A stretch of DNA of 64,000 nt from Anaerolineaceae bacterium (GCA_016927865.1 JAFGLU010000122.1:1-64000), one strand, 5' to 3'. Counted from the first letter of the stretch, positions 15,085 through 24,420 are shown. Notes: generated by a model not told the origin, from the letters alone. Numbers and translations: made by a program.

Positions 15085-16809
15085 TTAGTCTTCTCTTTCT
15101 GGCCACAACCGAAAATCATGCAAGATCGACCCGCCCACAAACTCGCGCATGATCGAGTTATCGGGGATCAAATCCAACGGCAGCGGTAAGAACCACTCGA
15201 TGAATGCCAGCAACCGCTTCGCCTCCACATATTCCGGCGTGCCAAACGGCACCTGCCGCAGCAGCGGCTCAGCCAGTTGGCGCAGCGCCGCCAGCTCATA
15301 CACCAGCGCCGAGTTGAACAGAACGTCCGCATTCTCCTGGTATGGGAAAATGTGCTCCTTCTCGCCCCGCCGCACCGACTCCCAGCGCTCGATGGTCTTC
15401 TGCGCCGAATAGCCCCGCTCGCGCGCGTCGCGCACAATGCGCCGCAGCAAGCGGCTGTCGGTGGTCGAGATGCGGTTGTGGCGGTCCAGGTTGAGTTGCG
15501 TCAGGCACGAAGCATAGATGCGGAAGGTCTGCTCCGGCGGGATAGAAGGCAGCAAGCGCGGGTTCAACCCGTGGATGCCCTCCAGAATAATCAACTGGTC
15601 TTTCTGCAAGCGGTAAATCTCCCCCGGTTTGCTCGTGCCGCTGCGGAAGTCAAACTTTGGAATTTGCACTTCTTCACCGGCGATCAAGCGCTTCAAATGC
15701 TCTTCCAACAACGGCGTGTTCAACGCCTCCAACACCTCAAAGTTATATTGCCCGTTCTTATCCTTCGGAGTCAGTTCGCGATCCACAAAATAGTTGTCCA
15801 TCTCAATCGGCAGCGGTGAGATGCCCTGCGCCAGCAGTTGCACCGACAGCCGCTTCGAGGTGGTGGTCTTGCCCGAGGAAGATGGCCCCGCGATCAACAC
15901 GATCTTGACCTGCTGCCGCCGGCGCATAATCTGCTCGGCCATTTCCGCTACCTGGCGTTCGTGCAGCGCCTCCGACACCAGGATGACCTCCCGCGCCTTG
16001 CCTTTCTGAATGGTCTCATTTAGCGCGCCCACGTTCTCAATCTCCAGGCGCTCCAGCCACTTCCCATACTCACGGAAACTGCCCAACAGCTTAGGGTATT
16101 CAGGCATCGGCAAGATTTGCTTGGGAGCATGCCGCCGGGGGAACTGCATGATGAAGCCTTCCCCGTTCAAATCGTGCAGCTCAAACCAGCGCAGGAAGCC
16201 CGTAGAGGGCACCATATACCCGTGGTGGTAATCTCGGTGATCTTGAATACTGTATAGCACCAGGCGTTCCTTCTGGCGATACTTGAGCAACTTGACTTTG
16301 TCATCCATGTGCTTGCTGGCGAAGAAAGCCGCCGCCTCGGCCAGCGGCACAAACTCGCGCTTCAGAGGAATATCCTCATCAATCAGTTTGTGCATCTGTT
16401 TGCGCAGCGCCTTCAACTCGGCCTTACTGAGTTGCGCGCGCCCGTTCACCTGGCAAAAATACCCGCCCGACGAAACAGAGTGATCCACGGTAAGAAAAGC
16501 CGGAGCAAACAGGTCGTCGAAGGCAGCTTCCAGCAGAAACACCAGCGAGCGGCGGTAAATCCGGGCGCCGTCCGCGTCGCTCATCGTCACGGGCTTCACC
16601 TCGGATTCCATTTTGATGGGATAGGTTAACTCGCGCAGTTCATGGTTAATAATCGCCCCCATAATCGGTGGATTGTCCCATTCCGGCAAGGCGCGCATAA
16701 AAGCCTCGACGGACGCGCCCCGCGGACCGCTATAAACGCGCCCGTCAGGCAAGATAATTTCCACCCAATCCCGCTGCTCCACCGCCACAATATTTTTGTT
16801 AGCATCCAT
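15085..16809 (-). CDS. Uridine-kinase-like nucleoside kinase with TGS/SAD-type N-terminus
   Basis: A 574-residue protein. Residues about 10-65 resemble a TGS domain (VEIILPDGRVYSGPRGASVEAF). Residues 65-200 resemble the second additional domain of threonyl-tRNA synthetase (TVDHSVSSGGYFCQV). Residues about 300-500 are a P-loop phosphoribulokinase/uridine kinase domain with GPSSSGKT (308-315), DNYFVDRE and EGIHGLNPRL. This architecture is a known family of putative nucleoside kinases; the substrate is probably uridine or a related nucleoside, unproven. The start at 16809 follows CAGGAG on the minus strand; the frame stays open 41 codons further but without a ribosome-binding site. It is convergent with murA. 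Confidence 0.85.
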   Translation of the reverse strand: MDANKNIVAVEQRDWVEIILPDGRVYSGPRGASVEAFMRALPEWDNPPIMGAIINHELRELTYPIKMESEVKPVTMSDADGARIYRRSLVFLLEAAFDDLFAPAFLTVDHSVSSGGYFCQVNGRAQLSKAELKALRKQMHKLIDEDIPLKREFVPLAEAAAFFASKHMDDKVKLLKYRQKERLVLYSIQDHRDYHHGYMVPSTGFLRWFELHDLNGEGFIMQFPRRHAPKQILPMPEYPKLLGSFREYGKWLERLEIENVGALNETIQKGKAREVILVSEALHERQVAEMAEQIMRRRQQVKIVLIAGPSSSGKTTTSKRLSVQLLAQGISPLPIEMDNYFVDRELTPKDKNGQYNFEVLEALNTPLLEEHLKRLIAGEEVQIPKFDFRSGTSKPGEIYRLQKDQLIILEGIHGLNPRLLPSIPPEQTFRIYASCLTQLNLDRHNRISTTDSRLLRRIVRDARERGYSAQKTIERWESVRRGEKEHIFPYQENADVLFNSALVYELAALRQLAEPLLRQVPFGTPEYVEAKRLLAFIEWFLPLPLDLIPDNSIMREFVGGSILHDFRLWPERED

Positions 16810-17000
16810 GTTGACTCCTGTATCTTTTAAAACTACTTTGACAATATTCCAATTCAATTTCGAACTCGTGGCCCTTTCCCGCCGGCAAATCACTTCTAAG
16901 AACTCTACCCTCAAGCAGGGTGGGGGCATCACCCAAGTTCGAAGACTATGTTGTTAATTTCTGTTGAACCACTCTGGTTCCATTGTCTGAGTGGTCACCT
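16810..17000. other. Gap with a solo palindromic arm pair
   Basis: No gene is seen. GAACCACTCTGGTTC (16966-16980) and CTGAGTGGTCACC (16987-16999) form inverted arms of the dispersed ACTCAG-type repeat without the long inner stem. They lie directly at the 3' end of the GH57 gene, so they may also serve as a weak hairpin after it. The promoter of the kinase gene should lie at 16815-16870, which is AT-rich, but no clear box is visible. Confidence 0.5.
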
Positions 17001-20000
17001 TCATCTCGCCCCTGTAAAGGGAATAATTTGCGCAAAGTCATCCGGGCCCAGCGTGCCGGGATCGCCGCTGCTGGGCGTGAAGGCGCTCAACAGCTCTTCC
17101 TGCGTCGGAGACGCTTCGGCGGGCCAGAACAGATCAATGATGCGAGTATGATTCTTGCCGTCCGGCGCGCCGCCAAATTTGTAATCCGCTGCTTCGGCAG
17201 TCACATCGCGCACGCGCCACACGCCCGTAGAGGGGTAGCCCTCCTGGCCCAACACCACCACCGAGTAGGCCCAGGTGGCGGGATCACCCCCACCCAGCAC
17301 ACCCTTGTCGATGCGAATGGTCACCAGCTTGGCGCCGGAGTCCACCACCACCTTATAGCTCGCTTCCGTCTTCTGCACGGGATTTCCAGCTTCATCCGGA
17401 ACAAACACCTGCTGCGACCAGCCCTCCGCCCACAAGGCGTACTCCCAACCATAGGTTTCGCCCAGGGCAGCGTTGCGCCCCGGCAGCATCAGCCGCGCCC
17501 CCGTCCCTGCGCCGGGGTCCTGGTCGATATAGATATCGATGGTCTGCAAGGATAGATTAATCGTCGAGTTCCACGGGTTCGGCACCGGGCCGTAGAAACC
17601 CACCCGGAAGATCAAGCTCGTTTCATCTTCTGCGATCACCAGCGACTTCAAATCGTAGACTTGCGGGTCAAACACCGAATTGGTCGGGTAAGTATAGGTT
17701 CCCGGGCCGTGGTCGTCATTTTCCGGGTCGGTCAATTCAAAGATCGTCGTTGAAACGCTCAAATCTGGCAGCAGCACCTGGGCAGGTCCGTCGGCAGGCA
17801 GCAGTTGGTTGGCCGGCTGGATCGCCGCCACAATGCGGAACTCCTCCTGCGGTTTCAACTCGGGGAACAAGGCCAGCGGCACGGCAAACTCGCGCACGGT
17901 CCCACTGGCGGCAGTGCTGCCCGCGCCTTCGGCAAGGGCCTCCCAGCCGGTCTTGCCCGGTTGGTAAACGTCCAGCGTGTCCTCCCCGTTCCATTCCACC
18001 AGGGTGGTGGCTCCAATCCCCAGGGCCACAGGCGGTTCCTCGGCAGCCGGGCGCGTGGTCGCCGCGGCGTCCAACCCTTCGCGCCGAACGTAAAAGCCCA
18101 CCCGCTCCACCGGCACCAGCGACTCACCAAAGGTCATGCGGAAGTACAGGAACTTCTGATCGATCGCATAGGCCAGCCCGGTCGCCGGTGACATCCCTTC
18201 GGCGGCATAATAGGCGGCGTTGTCCCACTCACCGGGCGAATCCACGCCGTCGATCACCGGTGTGGACATGCCGTTGAGCGGCCGGGTCGGCGCCGCGGGC
18301 CGGGCCTGGATGATGGGCGTATACACAAACGCAGGAACCGGCTCGCCCAGTGTCTCGAACACCTTCTGCAGCAAGGCCCGATAGCCCTGGTCGAAGTACG
18401 AATCCTGCCCAGAGTCCTGGTCGGCCCCATACCACCAGAACCAGTCCGAGCCTTCCGCCAGGTACATGTAATCCTTTGCCAGTTCCAGGTCTTCGGGCGA
18501 AACGGACTTCACCCCGCGCTCATAATCAGCCAGCACCGCGCGGGTCTGGCCCAGGTAGTTCCAGGCCGTGTTTTCTTCGCTCTCCCCAATCCAGGTATCG
18601 TAGTTGGGGCTGAACCACGCCCCAGGGAACAAGTCTTCGATCACGCGCTGCTCGGGAAATTTTGCCAGGTATTCGGACGGCGTGATGGTTTCAATGCCCT
18701 CGGTCTCGGAAAACAGGCGGTACATCTCGCTGAGAAAATCGATGGCGTCGTTGTCATAATTCTCCCAGGCGTTTTCCCCGTCCAAAATGATGCTGACCAC
18801 ATGCGGGCCTTCAGCGCCCTCTTCCTGCAACTGCGCGCGGATGTTTTCCAGGCGGCGCATCAAATCCTCGGCCCCGGCCTTGCCGCTCATCCCCGAGTAG
18901 TTGAAGCCAAGTTGATCGGAGATCACTCCGTCGCGGAAGAACACCGCCATCTGGTTGCCCGACCGGTCTTTGACGTAATAGGGTCGGTACAAATCATCCG
19001 CCTCCTGCACGGTTTCTTGCCCGTCTCGGGTGAAGCTGCCCAAGCCCAAGGACTTGGCCAGCACCGGCTCGCCGGTCGCCATCCACTGGTACCCCGCATC
19101 GATGATAAAGGGCACCACCAACTGCGCCACAGAGCCTTCTCCGGGCCACAATCCGCGCGGGGCCTGTCCAAAGATGTCTTCGTAGATCTCCACGCTCTTT
19201 TCCAAATGCACCACCGCATCCGCCGGGTACATGAACGGGTCGGGCAGTTCTGAAGCAGGGTTGCCAACCTGCTGTAGAGCCGTGTTGGTGATCAACGGCA
19301 AAATTGGATGTGCGTAGGGCGTGGTAATGACCTCAATCTGCCCAGCTTGCTGCATCTCGGCATGCAAGGGCAGGATTTCGCCCATCACCTGAAGCACATG
19401 ATCGAAGACGATCTGTTTGTCTTCCTCGCTGAAGCCTTCGCCCTTATCCACCAGGGCATTCAAAGGTTTGTCCGCCAAAATGCTAGGGTCAAACCAGGCC
19501 ATGTTGAACCAGATTTGCAGGTCGCGGTAATCCTGCTCGGTGAACGTTTCCAGAGCCTTGTTGATCGAGGCTGCATCGCCGCTGCCGCGCTTGTCCAGCA
19601 GTTCTTGATAGCGCGGGTAGCGCGCCAGAATTTTCTTCCAGTTCACGTCGAAGAAACGCTCCAGAATAAAACGCTGCTCTTCCTCGGTCAGTTCCGCAGC
19701 AGGCTTTTCCGCCATCACCCAATAGAGGTCCTTGGCTCCGTTCTCCAGGTAGTCCTGAATCTGGCGAATGAGCACCGGTGTAAAGTTAAACGTAACATGC
19801 ACATCCGGGTACTGGCGCACCAGGGCGGCCATATCGTAGTAATCCTTGGTGCCATGTACGCGCACCCAGGGTCGGGTGTAGACCCCGTTGTCGTCTTTAT
19901 AATACAGCGGTTGGTGCTGGTGCCAGACCAAATTCACATATAGCGTTTCCGCTTCCACTGCCGCCGCGGTAGGCGTGACAGCAGCCGCCTCGGTCGGACG

Positions 20001-20117
20001 GGCCGTCGCGCTGGGAGCGGCGGTCGGCACAGCCGTGGGCGTAGGGGTGCCCTGGCAGGCGGTTAATATCAGCGACAAAACGACCAACAACTGGAACATC
20101 CACGCGATTCGTTTCAT
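17001..20117 (-). CDS. GH57-family lipoprotein with C-terminal glucodextranase-like module
   Basis: A 1038-residue exported lipoprotein. The signal ends in the lipobox LTAC (Cys21), followed by a Thr/Pro/Ala-rich linker to about residue 56. The GH57 barrel starts with VWHQHQP (64-70). The probable nucleophile is Glu327 in GLWPGEGSV and the acid/base Asp446 in ILDGENAWE, matching conserved GH57 regions. From about residue 650 come beta-rich modules: a DOMON/CBM9-like part (TPVIDGVDSPGEWDNAAYY), then a region like the glucodextranase C-terminal binding module (DPENDDHGPGTYTYPT). It probably hydrolyses or transfers alpha-glucans at the cell surface. The start at 20117 is set by GGAGG nine bases upstream; an earlier Met lacks a site. 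Confidence 0.88.
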   Translation of the reverse strand: MKRIAWMFQLLVVLSLILTACQGTPTPTAVPTAAPSATARPTEAAAVTPTAAAVEAETLYVNLVWHQHQPLYYKDDNGVYTRPWVRVHGTKDYYDMAALVRQYPDVHVTFNFTPVLIRQIQDYLENGAKDLYWVMAEKPAAELTEEEQRFILERFFDVNWKKILARYPRYQELLDKRGSGDAASINKALETFTEQDYRDLQIWFNMAWFDPSILADKPLNALVDKGEGFSEEDKQIVFDHVLQVMGEILPLHAEMQQAGQIEVITTPYAHPILPLITNTALQQVGNPASELPDPFMYPADAVVHLEKSVEIYEDIFGQAPRGLWPGEGSVAQLVVPFIIDAGYQWMATGEPVLAKSLGLGSFTRDGQETVQEADDLYRPYYVKDRSGNQMAVFFRDGVISDQLGFNYSGMSGKAGAEDLMRRLENIRAQLQEEGAEGPHVVSIILDGENAWENYDNDAIDFLSEMYRLFSETEGIETITPSEYLAKFPEQRVIEDLFPGAWFSPNYDTWIGESEENTAWNYLGQTRAVLADYERGVKSVSPEDLELAKDYMYLAEGSDWFWWYGADQDSGQDSYFDQGYRALLQKVFETLGEPVPAFVYTPIIQARPAAPTRPLNGMSTPVIDGVDSPGEWDNAAYYAAEGMSPATGLAYAIDQKFLYFRMTFGESLVPVERVGFYVRREGLDAAATTRPAAEEPPVALGIGATTLVEWNGEDTLDVYQPGKTGWEALAEGAGSTAASGTVREFAVPLALFPELKPQEEFRIVAAIQPANQLLPADGPAQVLLPDLSVSTTIFELTDPENDDHGPGTYTYPTNSVFDPQVYDLKSLVIAEDETSLIFRVGFYGPVPNPWNSTINLSLQTIDIYIDQDPGAGTGARLMLPGRNAALGETYGWEYALWAEGWSQQVFVPDEAGNPVQKTEASYKVVVDSGAKLVTIRIDKGVLGGGDPATWAYSVVVLGQEGYPSTGVWRVRDVTAEAADYKFGGAPDGKNHTRIIDLFWPAEASPTQEELLSAFTPSSGDPGTLGPDDFAQIIPFTGAR

Positions 20118-20237
20118 TTCAAAATTCCTCCGCTGTTGCCCCTTCGCAAACATCCTGTCGAGATTGCTATTTCAAATTAAAGTTGTACAAACTTTTGCCT
20201 GATAATTATAACCCAGGTCACCTGGACGCTTTTCCTG

Positions 20238-20243
20238 TATAAT
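20238..20243 (+). promoter_or_regulatory. -10 box of lipM (leaderless start)
   Basis: TATAAT ends seven bases before the ATG at 20251, so the transcript should begin at or one base before the start codon. There is no Shine-Dalgarno. This is the same layout as the Crp/Fnr, tlyA and UbiA-family genes in the window. Confidence 0.65.
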
Positions 20244-20250
20244 ACCGCCT

Positions 20251-21072
20251 ATGACCAATCCCTGGCGTCTCCTCACTCACCCTCCCGCCCTTGGCGCGTG
20301 GAACATGGCCGTCGACGAAGCCATACTCGAAGCGGCAGGGCGCGGCGATTCGCCGCCCACCTTGCGCCTCTACGCCTGGACCCCGGCCTGCCTCTCCCTT
20401 GGCTATGCGCAAAACGCCGCCGACGTGGACCATGCCGCTCTGGCGCAAGCCGGTTGGGTTCTGGTTCGCCGCCCCACCGGCGGGCGCGCCGTCCTGCACA
20501 CCGACGAGCTGACTTATTCCGTCATTGCCCCCCTCAAAGAGCCCATCGTCGCCGGCACCATCCTCGAATCCTATAGCCGCCTGTCCAAGGCCCTCCTGGC
20601 AGCCCTGGAACTGCTCGGCCTGCCTGCCCGTGCCGATAAAGAATACCTCGATCCTGGGCAAGCCAAAACCAACGGCCCGGTCTGCTTCGAGGTTCCTTCC
20701 AACTACGAAATCACCGTCTCCGGGAAAAAGCTCATCGGCAGCGCTCAGGCCCGCCGCCTGGGAGGCGTGCTCCAGCACGGCTCCCTGCCCCTCTTTGGCG
20801 ACCTGACTCGCATCACCCGCGTGTTGGGCTATCCCAATGAAGCCACGCGCCAACAAGCCGCCGAGCGCCTCCTAGAGCACGCCACCACCACCGAAGCCGT
20901 GTTGGGCTACCCCCTGGAATGGGAAAGCGCGGCCCATGCCTTTGCCCGCGCTTTCAAGAACACATTTAATATTGAACTGGTTCCCGGCGAATTGACCACC
21001 GCCGAACAGCAGCGCACCGCCGAACTCAGCGCCGAAAAATACGCCAACCCCGAGTGGTTGATGCGGTTATAA
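20251..21072 (+). CDS. lipM: Octanoyltransferase, LipM type (lipoate synthesis)
   Basis: A 273-residue member of the biotin/lipoate ligase fold. RRPTGGRAVLH (73-83) is the conserved acyl-binding motif. VCFEVPSNYEI carries Cys145, in the position of the catalytic Cys of Bacillus LipM (PCFxAPSxYE), and GKKLIGSAQ (159-166) holds the conserved Lys. This favours LipM, which transfers octanoyl from acyl carrier protein to GcvH or other lipoyl domains, over LplA, which needs an extra ATP/lipoate domain. A lipoate-ligase role cannot be excluded. No lipA is in the window. The gene ends before a large palindromic element. Confidence 0.82.
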   Translation: MTNPWRLLTHPPALGAWNMAVDEAILEAAGRGDSPPTLRLYAWTPACLSLGYAQNAADVDHAALAQAGWVLVRRPTGGRAVLHTDELTYSVIAPLKEPIVAGTILESYSRLSKALLAALELLGLPARADKEYLDPGQAKTNGPVCFEVPSNYEITVSGKKLIGSAQARRLGGVLQHGSLPLFGDLTRITRVLGYPNEATRQQAAERLLEHATTTEAVLGYPLEWESAAHAFARAFKNTFNIELVPGELTTAEQQRTAELSAEKYANPEWLMRL

Positions 21073-21079
21073 AGCACCT

Positions 21080-21165
21080 GCTCACCGGTGTTGGGGGAGT
21101 TCCCTAATTTGAGGTATAGGTGGGTGCTTCGCACCCACCTATACCTCAAATTAGGGCTTTTTCAC
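21080..21165. repeat. Dispersed palindromic element, copy B
   Basis: A perfect 26-bp stem, 21102-21127 paired with 21131-21156, closed by TTC (GAA on the other strand, so the tip is GCGAAGC). The base reads CCCTAATTTGAGG and the tip GGGTGC. The left outer arm GCTCACCGGTG (21080-21090) matches the outer arm of copy C; the right outer arm is degenerate. It sits between convergent lipM and the DUF4230 gene. Confidence 0.85.
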
Positions 21166-21166
21166 T

Positions 21167-21838
21167 TTACTCTTCCACAAACACCACGTCGCCAAAACCC
21201 AGCCCGCGCAGCAAGCGTCCCAGGTAGTTTTCGGCGTTTTGCCGCGCCAGGTCCAAAATCCCGTCGTCCACGGCCGCCTTGAGGATTTCATTCTCGGCCG
21301 CCTCGCGCGCCGTCTTCTCCAGGTTCACATCTCCCTTGGTCAGCAGGCCCGTTTCGCGGTCATAAACATAGGATTTCTCATTATCCAGCGCCGCGACGAA
21401 CACTTCCGGCTCCGGCAAGCGCACGTACACGATCGTGCCTTCAATCCACAGGTCCTCCGGCATCATCTTTTCCAGGTCGATGCCCCCAATCACCACCCCG
21501 TGGCCCACAAACAGCAGCCGGTCGCCAAACAAGAAGCCCAATTCATTCTGCCCAATCTCAGCGGTGATCACCTTCTCCACGCTGTACTGGATGGTTTCCA
21601 GCCGGGCCAGCGAGCGCACCTCCTGGATGATCGTCACCGGGTCCGGGATCACCGTCGGCGTGGGATGCATGAATTCCGCCACCTTGGTCTGCACGGTCTG
21701 GTTGGCCTGTTCAAACGGCTGCACGGCGGCTTTCACGGTGTTTTCCATCATCGTCTTCACCACCAGAATCATCCCTACACCGATGATCGCTAAAATCAGC
21801 AGGGCGCCAATGAATACCGCCCCTTTTCTTCGATCCAT
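21167..21838 (-). CDS. DUF4230-family membrane-anchored protein
   Basis: A 223-residue protein. An N-terminal membrane helix follows MDRRKG (AVFIGALLILAIIGVGMILVV, about residues 7-27). A short coiled stretch leads to a beta-rich domain with TIIQEVRSLARLETIQYSVEKVITAE and FVGHGVVIGGIDLEKM, the pattern of DUF4230. Its biochemical role is unknown; it is probably exposed outside the membrane. The start at 21838 follows AAAGGAGTAACA on the minus strand; the longer open frame has no such site. It is divergent from the PhnD-like gene. Confidence 0.75.
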   Translation of the reverse strand: MDRRKGAVFIGALLILAIIGVGMILVVKTMMENTVKAAVQPFEQANQTVQTKVAEFMHPTPTVIPDPVTIIQEVRSLARLETIQYSVEKVITAEIGQNELGFLFGDRLLFVGHGVVIGGIDLEKMMPEDLWIEGTIVYVRLPEPEVFVAALDNEKSYVYDRETGLLTKGDVNLEKTAREAAENEILKAAVDDGILDLARQNAENYLGRLLRGLGFGDVVFVEE

Positions 21839-21854
21839 GATTGTTACTCCTTTC

Positions 21855-21911
21855 GTAACCACTCAGCCAGAGGTGTAAAAGACGAAACTTCGTTCAATCT
21901 CTGGCAGCTAC
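21855..21911. repeat. Solo arm of the dispersed repeat, inverted pair
   Basis: GTAACCACTCAGCCAGAGGT (21855-21874) is the clearest form of the outer arm. Its degenerate inverted partner CTCTGGCAGCTACCTC lies at about 21898-21913. The long TTTGAG...GGTGC stem is absent. It lies between the divergent DUF4230 and PhnD-like genes. Confidence 0.6.
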
Positions 21912-21932
21912 CTCTTTTCCTTACTTATTGAT

Positions 21933-21938
21933 TATAAT
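21933..21938 (+). promoter_or_regulatory. -10 box of the PhnD-like gene
   Basis: TATAAT lies eight bases before the TTG at 21947, which would make that TTG a leaderless start. There is no Shine-Dalgarno nearby. Confidence 0.55.
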
Positions 21939-21946
21939 CCATTCCA

Positions 21947-23032
21947 TTGAAACACACTTTTGACCCCTGCCCCCCCCATCCGGCAGCCACGCGCCGCCGA
22001 AGACAGCCTATCCTCCGGGCTTTTGCGGCTTTGCTCGTGTGCATGGCGTTCCTCAGCGGCTGCCTGGGCGAAGATCCCGAAGTTGGCCCCGAACCGGCCT
22101 ACACGCCCACCCCCACTCCCACGCTCACCCCAACGGTCACCCCCCACCCTCTGGGCAGCCCAGGCAACCCGCTCATCCTGGCGGCGGTCACAGGGGTTTC
22201 GCCCGATTCCTTCGTGCCCAGCCAGGACTTGGCCGCCCAGCTCACCAGCCTCACCGGGTTCACCGTCACAGCCCGCGAGTTCTCCACCTACGAGGACGTC
22301 CTCCTCAACCTGTCCAACGGCGATGCCCACATCACCTGGATGCCGCCGCTCACCTATCTGTTGGCTGCCCGGCGCGGAATCGCCGAAGCCGCCTTGCTTA
22401 CCAACCACTTCGGCGTCTACCTCTACGGCACCCAGATCATGGCCCATGTAGCCTCGGGCTTCACCCCCTACTACGACCCGATCAACGGTGAAAACACCGC
22501 CGAGCCGGATGTCGCCCTGGCCCAATTGGCCGGCAAACGCCCCTGTTATGTCGACCCCGGCTCCACCGCCGGTTACGTGGTCCCCGCCGGGCTGCTGGCC
22601 ACCGCCCAAGTGCCGGTTCTCGAGCCTGCCTTCGTCCAGGGCCACCCGTCCGTAGTTCGCGCCTTATATATCCAAGGCGTGTGCGACTTCGGCGCCACCT
22701 TCTCCATTTCCGGCGACCCGCGCACCTCGGATAGCGTCCTCCGCGATCTGCTGGACGCCCAAAACCGCGTCGTCATCCTCTACCAGAGTGACGCGGTCAT
22801 CCCCAACCTCAACCTTTCCTACCTCTCCGGCATGCCCGAAGAGATGCGCTACAGCTTGAACACGGCCTTTCTCGATCTGGCCGGAACCCCTGCAGGCCGC
22901 GACTTGCTCACCGCCTCAGCGGGCGAGTACCAGGTGGAAGCCCTGCGCGCCATCGACGATACCGCGTACGATCCGCTGCGCCAATTGGTTGAGGCCATCG
23001 ATCTAAACCTGGGCCAACTGATCGGTAGATAA
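21947..23032 (+). CDS. PhnD/PhoD-like ABC transporter substrate-binding lipoprotein
   Basis: A 361-residue protein, likely starting at TTG 21947 at the transcription start. A signal region with basic RRRRQP, hydrophobic AFAALLVCMAF and lipobox LSGC (lipid-attached Cys about residue 39) precedes a Thr/Pro linker. The mature domain resembles phosphonate-type periplasmic binding proteins: FSTYEDVLLNLSNGDAHITWMPPLTYLLA near residue 120 and CYVDPGSTAGYVVP near 205 are the usual ligand-site segments. No permease or ATPase gene is adjacent, so it is an orphan component, and the true ligand could be any small anion or an unrelated molecule. Confidence 0.75.
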   Translation: MKHTFDPCPPHPAATRRRRQPILRAFAALLVCMAFLSGCLGEDPEVGPEPAYTPTPTPTLTPTVTPHPLGSPGNPLILAAVTGVSPDSFVPSQDLAAQLTSLTGFTVTAREFSTYEDVLLNLSNGDAHITWMPPLTYLLAARRGIAEAALLTNHFGVYLYGTQIMAHVASGFTPYYDPINGENTAEPDVALAQLAGKRPCYVDPGSTAGYVVPAGLLATAQVPVLEPAFVQGHPSVVRALYIQGVCDFGATFSISGDPRTSDSVLRDLLDAQNRVVILYQSDAVIPNLNLSYLSGMPEEMRYSLNTAFLDLAGTPAGRDLLTASAGEYQVEALRAIDDTAYDPLRQLVEAIDLNLGQLIGR

Positions 23033-23065
23033 CCCGTTGGCCCGGGCGCATTCCAACCTTTGCCT

Positions 23066-23740
23066 ATGCTTAAGAAACTTTTCAAAATGATCTGGGATTT
23101 ATTTTGGTACGTCACCATTGCCGCGCTGTTGATCCTCGGCATCCCGCGCCTGGTCACCATGCTCTATGCCGCCCCGCGCACCTATGCGCTGGATGATGCG
23201 CCCACCGCGCCCGCCGCGGTGGTCTTTGGCGCCGGCCTCTATCGAGACGGCACCCCCACCCCCGTCCTGCGCGACCGGGTGGCTACCGCCGCCCAGTTGT
23301 ACTTTGCCGGGAAGGTAGAAAAGATCCTCATGAGCGGCGACAATCGCTTCGTCGATTACAACGAGCCCGCCGCCATGTTCAATTATGCTGTCGAGCTGGG
23401 CGTGCCCGCCGAGGATATTGTCCTCGACTACGCCGGACGGCGCACCTACGACACCTGCTACCGGGCCGGGGCCATCTTTGGGCTAGATGACGTCATCCTG
23501 GTCACCCAGAAGTTCCACCTCCCCCGCGCTGTCTTCCTGTGCAACCAGATGGGTACCCACGCCGTGGGCGTTGATGCGGACCGCCGCTACTATTTGCGCA
23601 GGTCGCGCCTCATCTGGAACATCCGCGAAACCCCTGCCACGCTGGTTGCCCTGGTAGAAGCCTGGGTGACCAAGCCGCTGCCCGTGTTGGGCAATTTTGA
23701 GCCCATTTTCCCATCCGACGATACCGTCCGCTCCGAATAA
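23066..23740 (+). CDS. DUF218/SanA-like membrane protein
   Basis: A 224-residue protein. An N-terminal membrane helix (DLFWYVTIAALLILGIPRL, about residues 11-30) is followed by a DUF218 (YdcF/SanA) domain: AAVVFGAGLYRDGTPTPVLRDRV, KILMSGDN, DIVLDYAGRRTYDTC and FHLPRAVFLCNQMG are the family's conserved blocks. SanA-like proteins affect envelope permeability by an unclear mechanism. The start at ATG 23066 is used; the frame opens at a TTG two codons earlier. It follows the PhnD-like gene by 33 bases on the same strand, possibly as one transcript. Confidence 0.82.
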   Translation: MLKKLFKMIWDLFWYVTIAALLILGIPRLVTMLYAAPRTYALDDAPTAPAAVVFGAGLYRDGTPTPVLRDRVATAAQLYFAGKVEKILMSGDNRFVDYNEPAAMFNYAVELGVPAEDIVLDYAGRRTYDTCYRAGAIFGLDDVILVTQKFHLPRAVFLCNQMGTHAVGVDADRRYYLRRSRLIWNIRETPATLVALVEAWVTKPLPVLGNFEPIFPSDDTVRSE

Positions 23741-23850
23741 GGGTCAATGGGAATCAACGTGGAGAAACACCTACCACGGCAACTCCCAAAGAGCCCCGAA
23801 TAATTCGGAGCGGTGGCATTAATCTTGCATCTTACCCCAATGGAGGATCG

Positions 23851-24420
23851 ATGGATCGCAACCAGGCTTTAGCAATTGTTCAAGAATACATCCAGGCTCC
23901 CGGGCTGATCAACCACATGCTCTGCGTCGAAGCCGCCATGCGCTTCTATGCCGAGAAACTCGGCCAGGATGTCGAACTGTGGGGCCTCACCGGGCTGCTG
24001 CACGACTTTGACTGGGAAATTCACCCCACGCTGGAAGGGCATCCCCTCGAAGGCGCGCCTATTCTGCGCCAGCGCGGCGTTTCCGAAGAAGTCATCCGCG
24101 CCATCCTTTCCCACGGGCAGTGCGGGGTAGAGCGCGTCTCGCTCATGGAAAAAGCCCTGTTGGCCTGCGATGAGATCACCGGCCTGATCACCGCCGTGAC
24201 CCTGGTACGCCCTTCGCGCTCGCTCTACGATCTGAGCGCTTCCTCCGTCAAAAAGAAATGGAAGGACAAAGCCTTTGCCGCCGGCACCAACCGCGAGGAA
24301 ATGGCCGAAGCGGCAGCCGATTTTGGGGTGGAGTTGTGGGAGCACGTTGACAATGTGATCCTCGCCATGCGCCGCATCGCCCCCCAACTCGGCCTCGAGG
24401 GCAACATACCCCCGGCATGA
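23851..24420 (+). CDS. HD-domain protein
   Basis: A 189-residue protein. NHMLCVEAAMRFYAEKL and LTGLLHDFDWE give the His...His-Asp metal-binding pattern of HD phosphohydrolases, and ILSHGQCG supplies a later His. Short HD proteins of this type (related to predicted hydrolases YedJ/YqeK) may act on nucleotides; the substrate is unknown. GGAGGATCG immediately before the ATG is a strong ribosome-binding site. Its stop overlaps the ATG of the following gene (ATGA), so the two are translationally coupled. Confidence 0.8.
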   Translation: MDRNQALAIVQEYIQAPGLINHMLCVEAAMRFYAEKLGQDVELWGLTGLLHDFDWEIHPTLEGHPLEGAPILRQRGVSEEVIRAILSHGQCGVERVSLMEKALLACDEITGLITAVTLVRPSRSLYDLSASSVKKKWKDKAFAAGTNREEMAEAAADFGVELWEHVDNVILAMRRIAPQLGLEGNIPPA

